Source of the DNA: Halisarca cf. caerulea
Lineage: Eukaryota; Porifera; Demospongiae; Chondrillida; Halisarcidae
DNA length: 22,500 bases
Assembly (NCBI GenBank): GCA_963170055.1
Contig: CAUJGJ010000324.1
Span: 277,501 to 300,000, forward strand
Reading direction: 5' to 3'
Shown here: positions 1 through 22,500 of the stretch, in pieces
How the letters are laid out: each line of letters begins with the position of its first letter
How positions within the stretch are numbered: the first letter of the stretch is position 1
Position numbers and translations under genes: made by a program
Notes under the pieces: generated by a model
Told to the model about the DNA's origin: nothing
Database searches by the model: none
What the model saw: only the letters and a program-made list of their open reading frames with translations

Positions 1-17
1 AGTACATACATACATAT

Positions 18-203
18 GCAGTGTAACCTCTCTAAACTGAACACCTTTGGGACCAAATAAAAGGTTTGGTTTAGAGAGATTTCCGGATTAGGGAGGTTCT
101 ACAATTTATGTACAGCAGATATAGAGAATAGAACTTGAACACATATTCATTCTAGAGAAGGTTCCAGATTACAGAAGGTTCAGTTTAGAGAGGTTTCACA
201 GTA
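18..203. mobile_element. pogo/Tigger-like short TIR element (MITE)
   Basis: Imperfect inverted termini: CAGTGTAACCTCTCTAAACT at the left and AGTTTAGAGAGGTTTCACAG at the right, with a central TTTGGGACC block after the left arm. The right side is followed by TA. No coding capacity. The CAGTG-AACC skeleton fits Tc1/mariner-pogo type elements. The rest of 1-420 is low-complexity GTACA-rich flank without a gene. Confidence 0.7.
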
Positions 204-444
204 TACAGTAAACTTGCTTCGTAAGTACCTGGTTTAGTACAGTACACATTCCCGAATAGTAAGTACAGTACTCCTCTTTCTGTCCCTGTGTATACCTCAT
301 GTACATAAACCAACCCTGATAGTAAGTACCTCTGATAACATGTACTGATTTCATGTCACTTTTGAGTTATGTACTAAGCAAGTTTCACTGTGACACACAG
401 TGTGTTGAACATCATGTGCTCATACATATGTATATACCACATAC

Positions 445-16788
<16,344 letters not shown>

Positions 16789-16923
16789 TTTCTTCAAGTT
16801 CTACTACTACACAGCTCAACACCCAAGCAAGCAACGGTGTAAATAGAACTGCTCACAACAAACAAGCTAGAGTACTTTCAGTATGTACAGACAAGCTCAA
16901 GTGAAGCCGGTCAGCTAACACAG

Positions 16924-16938
16924 CTTATATAGGCCAAT
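16924..16938 (-). promoter_or_regulatory. TATA box of the IKK gene
   Basis: On the minus strand TATATAAG runs from 16931 to 16924, preceded directly by ATTGG (CCAAT on the other strand, 16934-16938). A start site about 30 bases downstream would lie near 16895, giving a 5' UTR of roughly 105 bases to the ATG at 16788 with no intron required. Confidence 0.6.
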
Positions 16939-17015
16939 GCACAGGAAGCACTTGTATGGATTCAACCACCAACTTTATCAGATGACATCCTGTTCTGAGT
17001 GCATAACATCCTGAA

Positions 17016-17031
17016 CCATTGGCATTCCCCA
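17016..17031 (-). promoter_or_regulatory. CCAAT box overlapping a kappa-B-like site
   Basis: On the minus strand the sequence reads GGGGAATGCCAATGG. GGGGAATGCC (17030-17021) matches the NF-kB consensus GGGRNNYYCC at 9 of 10 positions, and CCAAT (17022-17018) overlaps its end. Both lie about 90 bases upstream of the TATA box. The CCAAT box is well placed; the kappa-B match may be chance. Confidence 0.3.
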
Positions 17032-17418
17032 TTCAGTTCATATACAAATGTACTCACATGCTGGAATGTGAAAATGCCGCCAAGGAAGTTTGGATTTAAC
17101 CACAGAAAAACACCTTACAACCATATATGATGTATTTATGAATGTACCATAAAGGCATTAACTTTCGTGGGACTTTATTTTCAAGAATTTCGATAATGAA
17201 AACGCCTTTGCGAAAATTAATTTGGTGAGATACATATCTAACCAAAATAGTCAACTTATCCAATATGCAGAAGGGACAGGTCCATTCACAAACAACAAGT
17301 AATTTGAGTTAAAAACTCGTGGGGGCTGCCGCCCCATGCACTCAAATCACTTGCAAACCATTGGAGGGTAAGTGCACAGCTGAACATTCATAGAACATAC
17401 TGTTTATTGTAACTGGAG

Positions 17419-17466
17419 AATTGTTTTGAAAACAATTGCCATATTTGGCAATTGTTTCAAAACAAT
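17419..17466. repeat. AT-rich hairpin
   Basis: GTTTTGAAAACAATTGCCA and TGGCAATTGTTTCAAAAC are inverses apart from one extra A, around a 4-base loop; the stem extends to AATT on both sides. Not followed by features that would make it a terminator. Confidence 0.7.
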
Positions 17467-17699
17467 TCCTATAACTCATTCTAGTATAAATTTATACTTC
17501 TCTATTACCATTATATAAATTCTCTATTATAAGACTTTCCTTCAAATCCATATTATATATATATATACATATTATATCGGAGGCGCCTTACACACCGGAA
17601 GTCCAAATGAAAACAATAAATAATAATAAAATAATAAAATAATACAAATTGTGAACTACAACCAAATTTTCTATATGGGAACTATATAGTTACACCCTG

Positions 17700-17923
17700 C
17701 ACAGTATCCACAGTGTGCACAGTATGCACAGTGTGCCACATGCAACAGACCACCTGCACAGTGTGCCACATGCAATAGACCACCTGCACAGTGTGCCACA
17801 TGCAACAGACCACCTGCACAGTGTGCCACATGCAACAGACCACCTGCACAGTGTGCACAGTGTGCCACATGCAACAGACCACCTGCACAGTGTGCACAGT
17901 GTGCCACATGCAACAGACCACCT
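17700..17923. repeat. 30-bp minisatellite, first part
   Basis: Units of 30 bp made of TGCACAGTGTGCCACATGCA followed by ACAGACCACC; some units carry an extra CACAGTGTG. About seven copies, ending at the TIR element at 17924. Upstream 17050-17690 contains no recognisable gene, only hairpins and AT-rich sequence. Confidence 0.9.
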
Positions 17924-18459
17924 CAGGGGCGGATCCAGGATTTCCTGAGGGGGGGTTCTTTTATATCATTGGATAATTAGGAGTATGTGTAATTACTAGT
18001 TCTGCTGCCTTAATGCTGAATGTACTTCTGAAGAAGTGCATTCAGCACTTTCCCTTCTCCCAAGCTGTAATCTTGATTGCTAACAAACAATTTACTTTGC
18101 ACACTTATCACATTATTTGTCACCTCCAATAATGACAGGCAATGGATCAGGTTACAGATTATGCGTGTTCGTGCGTTACAAATTCTAAGATGGCTGTCAT
18201 ACGAAGCAAAGAGCTACGTGAAAGAGGACATTCGGCCTAAAAGATTGGTTCTTCAGAATTTCTAAGCCCATGTCTTTGTTATAATATGATATTTACGTAG
18301 ATTAATAGACTTTCAATCCTAGCTGGAATGTAAGTTTCAATACATGTAATTCACATTGGGCATGGGAAACTAAGTTATGTGCCTTGTAATTTAAAATTAA
18401 GGATTAGGAAAAGGGGGGGTTCGTCCGAACCCAACGAACCACCCCTGAATCCGCCACTG
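17924..18459. mobile_element. CAGGGGCGGAT-ended TIR element inserted in a minisatellite
   Basis: Left end CAGGGGCGGATCCAGGATTT; right, reversed, CAGTGGCGGATTCAGGGGTG. 536 bp. CACCT is repeated on both sides (17919-17923 and 18460-18464). The flanking 30-bp repeat resumes straight after the element. Open frames inside (for example 18077-18265) match nothing I know. The G-run next to both ends is shared with the element at 21287. Confidence 0.8.
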
Positions 18460-18525
18460 CACCTGCACAGTGTGCCACATGCAATAGACCACCTGCACAG
18501 TGTACACAGTGTGCACATGCAATGG
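18460..18525. repeat. 30-bp minisatellite, second part
   Basis: About two further copies of the 30-bp unit directly after the TIR element, showing that the array predates the insertion. Confidence 0.85.
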
Positions 18526-18627
18526 TGTTGATCCTTCATTTCCATTCAGAAGATTTGACACACAAGTCAACATGTGTAGGACATAAATTCCTTAAATGCA
18601 CAAAAATGCTAACATTTGTGCATGTAC

Positions 18628-18628
18628 G

Positions 18629-18686
<58 letters not shown>

Positions 18687-18692
18687 CACACA

Positions 18693-18745
<53 letters not shown>
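18628..18745. repeat. (CA)n microsatellite upstream of the gene
   Basis: About 55 CA units with single CACG and CATA interruptions. No gene in 18525-18940. Confidence 0.95.
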
Positions 18746-18748
<3 letters not shown>

Positions 18749-18939
18749 TACAAGCAACACACAGCAAACATATCACTTGGATTTGTACATACAACAGTGT
18801 TACGGGAAACAAGTACACGTACACTGCCAGATGCAGCGGTTGTTGAAACATTCAGTGAGTCCTAGCATATGGTGAATGTACCTCAGAATATGATCAGATT
18901 GGGGAGGATGTTGGGTAATTGAGGCATCAGGATTACAGT

Positions 18940-19230
18940 GTCTCCACCAGTGTTCTCCTCAGAAGTAATTTCAGGCATGCTGAATACATACATCCGTACA
19001 TGCATACATACATCATCATATACGTATACATATACGTACGTACATACAATACATCACAAATAGCGTGCAGCTTCAGATTTGGGCACTAGCATGATTTCTA
19101 CTAAACACGGATTTTCAATATTATAATCTATGAATGCATGTTTTTCCCACAAATAGTATTAAAATTTTGGTAAAGAAGGCATGTTGGACTGACATGCCTT
19201 GAGATACCTGGGGAGAACACTGGTCTCCAC
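18940..19230. mobile_element. hAT-type MITE with perfect 8-bp target site duplication
   Basis: Element 18948-19222 (275 bp). Inverted ends CAGTGTTCTCCTCAG and CTGGGGAGAACACTG differ at one base and extend imperfectly for about 35 bp. The flanks 18940-18947 and 19223-19230 are both GTCTCCAC. An 8-bp duplication with CAG...CTG ends is the hallmark of the hAT superfamily. No transposase. Confidence 0.9.
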
Positions 19231-19397
19231 TGTAGAAGGAAAGAGCAAGACACGATGCCATATTATTGCTAGTCATAGCCACACTACTCCAGCCTCCCTT
19301 ATCACCAACAGAAGAAGACTGGACTATTAGTTTAGAGAAGTGATTAGAACAGACGGGTCTATTCCAATAATGAGGTCACTTGTAGGACTAAACAGAA

Positions 19398-19447
19398 TGG
19401 TCAGACCGAATTCCTCCATTTGCAAATGGAGGAATCCAGTCTGGCCA
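19398..19447. repeat. Palindrome with perfect 24-bp core
   Basis: TTCCTCCATTTG is followed directly by its inverse (19411-19434); flanks TGGTCAGACCGAA and TCCAGTCTGGCCA extend the pairing imperfectly. A direct repeat, GACTAAACAGARTGGTCA, lies on both sides. The rest of 19231-19828 shows no gene. Confidence 0.8.
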
Positions 19448-19828
19448 TGTCAGACTAGACTAAACAGAGTGGTCACTATAGACGAACGGCTGGAAACGGA
19501 GAGTTTCACAATGCATAGCACACACAGTACAAACTTGCTAGTCTACTACTACGTACATCAGAGGGCAAGTAATTTTGAGGCAGGTTAGTGAGGTTGGCGG
19601 ATTGAAGTGGTTGTAATTGTATTGTATTTGTAAATCCATTCCAGCTCTGCTGCATACCTTTCATACCTAAAGCAACTTGTGGGGTACACACGCCGACATA
19701 CGTACAGTACATTGGCCCTGATATATTGACACACTTGAAGCCCCAAAACAACCATAAGCATACAAGCATGTAGATATGCACGAAACATGTATGTACGTAC
19801 AGTATGTGTGTACGTACGTATGTACATA

Positions 19829-20033
19829 CAGTGGTAGAAATAGCAATTAACGTTAGATACGTAGGATAAACAGCAAACCCAGTATTATATTGGTAGAACG
19901 TTTTGAAGATTGGTCAGCCATTTCTGACCATCATACGTAGTTAAGAGGACTTCATACACAGAGAAGTGTTGGTCAGCCATATTCATGTCTTGTTCAGAAA
20001 ATGGCAGAGGGCAGGCAGCTATTTCTAGCTCTG
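19829..20033. mobile_element. MITE family with CAGTGGTAGAAATAGC ends, copy 2
   Basis: Left CAGTGGTAGAAATAGCAATT, right (reversed) CAGAGCTAGAAATAGCTGCC. Shares two blocks with copy 1 (11131-11230 and 11398-11466), in the same orientation, but lacks about 130 bp of its middle. No convincing target duplication. Confidence 0.7.
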
Positions 20034-20270
20034 CACATATGAATATATAATATTTGCTGTACTGAACACGTGTACAATGTATGTATGCATAAATACAGTT
20101 AAGACAAGATATTAGTACATACGTATGTATACATGAATAGACGCAACACAGACAGATAACACAAAGTGCTAAAATTCTAATACGGTTAAAAGTGAAAGAA
20201 TTCCCCAACCAATACCCTCAGCGGATACCAGATCAATGAAATTGAAAGTAGCAATCTGTTCACTCATTGG

Positions 20271-20459
20271 TACAGTAAATCCCCGATAGTTAGAATCATG
20301 ACAATTAGAATATCTGGCTTAATTCAAGCACTGATGAATGTACCATTCCCAAATGTATGGGGTACATACTATGTGGTTTGTTAATTAGAACTTCTGAACA
20401 ATTACTGTAGAACTTTTATACAGGGAAATCAAGGTTCTAATTAGTGAGAGTTTACTGTA
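20271..20459. mobile_element. pogo/Tigger-like MITE
   Basis: Left TACAGTAAATCCCCGATAGT followed by TAGAA; right, reversed, TACAGTAAACTCTCACTAAT followed by TAGAA. TA flanks, 189 bp. The TTAGAA word occurs repeatedly inside. It lies upstream of the gene. Confidence 0.75.
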
Positions 20460-20547
20460 CTAGTAACTGAACCATGTAGTGTAAACCATATATAGACACT
20501 AGTATCCATGGTTCACTACATACATAAGTACATATACATTAGGAACA

Positions 20548-20680
20548 GTGAAACCTGTGAATTGAGAACACCCTAGGAAGTGCCTTGTACTGCCCCTAAT
20601 TCTCTGGTGGTCTCAATTACCAGGTTGCTTTGTATGGCTAAGGTGGTTCACGGACCAGCCTACAGTGGTCTCTATAATAT
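20548..20680. mobile_element. Partial pogo/Tigger-like MITE
   Basis: Starts with CAGTGAAACCTGTGAATTGA and has internal TCTCTGGTGGTCTCAATTAC mirroring it, but no matching right end was found, so this looks like a half element. The right limit is approximate. Confidence 0.4.
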
Positions 20681-20797
20681 GGTCCTTGTATTTATGTGAC
20701 AGAGAAGCTTAGAAAATGATAGGGAAGGAAAGAAGACGGAGAAGAGGGAGATTATGTTCGTAGAAACACAACAGATTACACTGTAAGATATTGCGCA

Positions 20798-21284
20798 TGC
20801 AGCAAGATCACCACTCCCAACTGTGGCAAGATCACCGCTCCCAACTGTGGCAAGAGCACCACTCACAGCTGTGGTATAAGAGCACCATTCACAGCTGTGG
20901 TAAGAGCACCATTCACAACTGCAACAAGAGTACCACAAACAACTGCAGTAAGAGCACTGCACCACTCATAAACGCTGCAAGAGCACCACTCACAACTGCA
21001 GTAAGAGCCCTGCACCACTCATAAACGCTGCAAGAGCACCACTCACAACTGCAGTAAGAGCACTGCACCACTCATAAACGCTGCAAGAGCACCACTCACA
21101 ACTGCAGCAAGAGCACTGCACCACTCACAACTGCAGTAAGAGCACTGCACCACTCACAACTGCAGTAAGAGCACTGCACCACTCACAAATGCAGCAAAAT
21201 ACCATTCACAACTGCAACAAAAGTACCACTCACAACTGTGGCAAGAGCACCACTCACAACTGCAGAATGAGCACCACTTACACA
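20798..21284. repeat. 24-29-bp minisatellite
   Basis: About 20 units built on AAGAGCACCACTCACAACTG, with longer variants carrying CACTGCACCACTCATAAACG. Ends at the TIR element at 21287. Confidence 0.9.
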
Positions 21285-21286
21285 TG

Positions 21287-21732
21287 CAGGGCTGCATACA
21301 GGATTCGCGGCTAGGGGGGGGGGGGGGGGGGGGGGAGGGAGGGCAAACTGAGCTTCCCAAAATCTTAGGGGGGGGGGGGGGGGGGGGGTAACGCAATACG
21401 GGAGTGTATTGGTGTACAGAGACTGGGGGGGTTATTACAGTTAGCAATACTATGGGGGGGGGGGGGTATTATACAGTAGGTAACAATGCTATGTATGTAC
21501 AATTCAAGGGGTTTAAGGGATTGGTGACAGTGATCTTGAGAAATTTTTTCAAAATTATACCATAAAAGCTTGTTTTTCATCCATTTTGCAATAAATTCTA
21601 CCTTTCAGGAACCCTTAGTGTATATGTTGAGATACAAGTTTAGGGAGGCAGCAGATCGGCAAGGGGGGGGGGGGAGACAACAGATCTCCAAGGGGGGCAA
21701 ATGCCCCCCCCCCCCCCCCAAATTCGGCCCTG
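21287..21732. mobile_element. CAGGGC-ended TIR element with poly-G interior
   Basis: Left CAGGGCTGCATACAGGATT, right (reversed) CAGGGCCGAATTTGGGGGG. ACATG flanks it on both sides (21282-21286, 21733-21737). The interior holds several poly-G runs. Perfect terminal inversion is short (about 6 bp), so the family link to 17924-18459 is partly inferred from the CAGGATT word and G-runs. Confidence 0.6.
21314..21719. repeat. Cluster of poly-G/poly-C runs
   Basis: G22 at 21314-21335, G21 at 21368-21388, G13 at 21454-21466, G12 at 21663-21674 and C16 at 21704-21719, all inside the TIR element 21287-21732. Strong quadruplex-forming potential; homopolymer lengths may carry assembly error. From 21733 to 21950 no feature is seen. 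Confidence 0.85.
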
Positions 21733-22009
21733 ACATGTTCAAATGTATGTAAAACACACCAACCTGTTTCTGTTGTTAGTTTCTGGGCTGTCATCACGGT
21801 TCATTCTGTCTGTGTAAACTAGTAGTATAAAGACAAATAGTCCATATTAGGCCCACAGACAACATGTGGGTACCCTCATACACATTCTATGTAGTATGGA
21901 GGGCATGCACATGTGTTAACATGATGTACAGTATGTACAAACATACATACCGTATAGGTGCTAATTATTGCGGGACTTACTCTCGTGAATTTTGCAAATG
22001 AGCTTGTAT

Positions 22010-22270
22010 CCTGGTGTGGGGGCGAATTATGGGTGCATCAAAGGAAAGTGTGCTGACATTTGTGATGTAGCACAGGTCACTGATATACGCACACTTCCTA
22101 AATGATGTCAATTTATGCCAATTGATGTTAATTGGTAGGGTAAGTGACTAAAACTGATCAACTCTAGATGAGACTGTACACACCAACAGTAAATAGTGCA
22201 TAGTTGCCAGGATACAAATTAGTTATATCCTGTCCAGGTGTGCTGCAGCAGACCTGGACAGGATATCACT
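22010..22270 (+). mobile_element. Repeat element copy B
   Basis: Same element as 14929-15168 in the opposite orientation, about 7 kb away. It ends in a 42-bp palindrome that copy A has only half of. The upstream 21951-22009 (TACCGTATAGGTGCTAATTA and following) may be part of the same element or of another repeat resembling 17145-17215. Confidence 0.8.
22225..22266. repeat. 42-bp near-perfect palindrome
   Basis: ATATCCTGTCCAGGT at the left and ACCTGGACAGGATAT at the right are exact inverses around GTGCTGCAGCAG, itself nearly palindromic. Could form a stable hairpin or cruciform. Confidence 0.85.
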
Positions 22271-22500
22271 AATACCTACGTACATTCGTGATTGGTTAGA
22301 TACATAGTCTGCTTGTCTAATATATAGCAGGGACTGGTCCATTCGTGAAATAAAATGGCAAATCACGGCCAAGCTCTTCAATTGCAAAACATACACCCAG
22401 AGAAAATTCAGTAGTGCCTATAAGGTATGTACAGAAAACTGGGTAATTAGTAATGACCAAGCAACAGCAGTGTCAGCCATAAGCTACGCATATTATTTCT

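Noticed and set aside
18077..18265. 62-codon open frame inside the TIR element
   Set aside because: No recognisable transposase motif and no start context; likely chance.
21154..21447. Proline-rich open frames near 21300
   Set aside because: Translation of poly-G runs.

Overview
The window reads as nuclear DNA of an invertebrate animal. It holds one intron-rich protein-coding gene and is otherwise packed with microsatellites, minisatellites and short terminal-inverted-repeat transposons. I see no operons, no bacterial signals and no RNA genes. A sponge or another early-branching marine animal would fit an IKK gene lying in (CA)n- and TACGTA-rich DNA, but the sequence alone does not fix the taxon.

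The gene lies on the minus strand. Fifteen coding exons between 16788 and 445 join in frame through GT-AG introns into 598 complete codons plus two bases. The product is a member of the IkB kinase (IKK alpha/beta) family. It has a protein kinase domain in exons 1 to early 9, a ubiquitin-like domain in exons 9-10, and the start of the helical scaffold/dimerisation domain in exons 11-15. The 3' end, with the rest of the scaffold and any NEMO-binding tail, lies beyond base 1. A TATA box (16924-16931) and a CCAAT motif sit upstream of a strong-context ATG at 16788.

Regions: 1-420 is a TIR element and low-complexity flank. 445-16788 is the IKK gene, with introns of 65 bp to 3.5 kb that carry most of the repeats, including a 5'-truncated LINE (about 9584-10608) antisense to the gene. 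16790-17050 is the promoter. 17050-22500 has no recognisable gene and is made of minisatellites, hAT-like and other TIR elements, poly-G tracts and an inverted copy of an element that also sits in intron 2.

The gene is a conserved NF-kB pathway kinase. The more unusual signals are the activation-loop serine spacing, (GT)n tracts placed just after five splice donors, three CAGGG-ended elements with apparent 5-bp target duplications, a 32-bp minisatellite that seems to have grown from one arm of a TIR element, and a hAT-type element with a perfect 8-bp target duplication.
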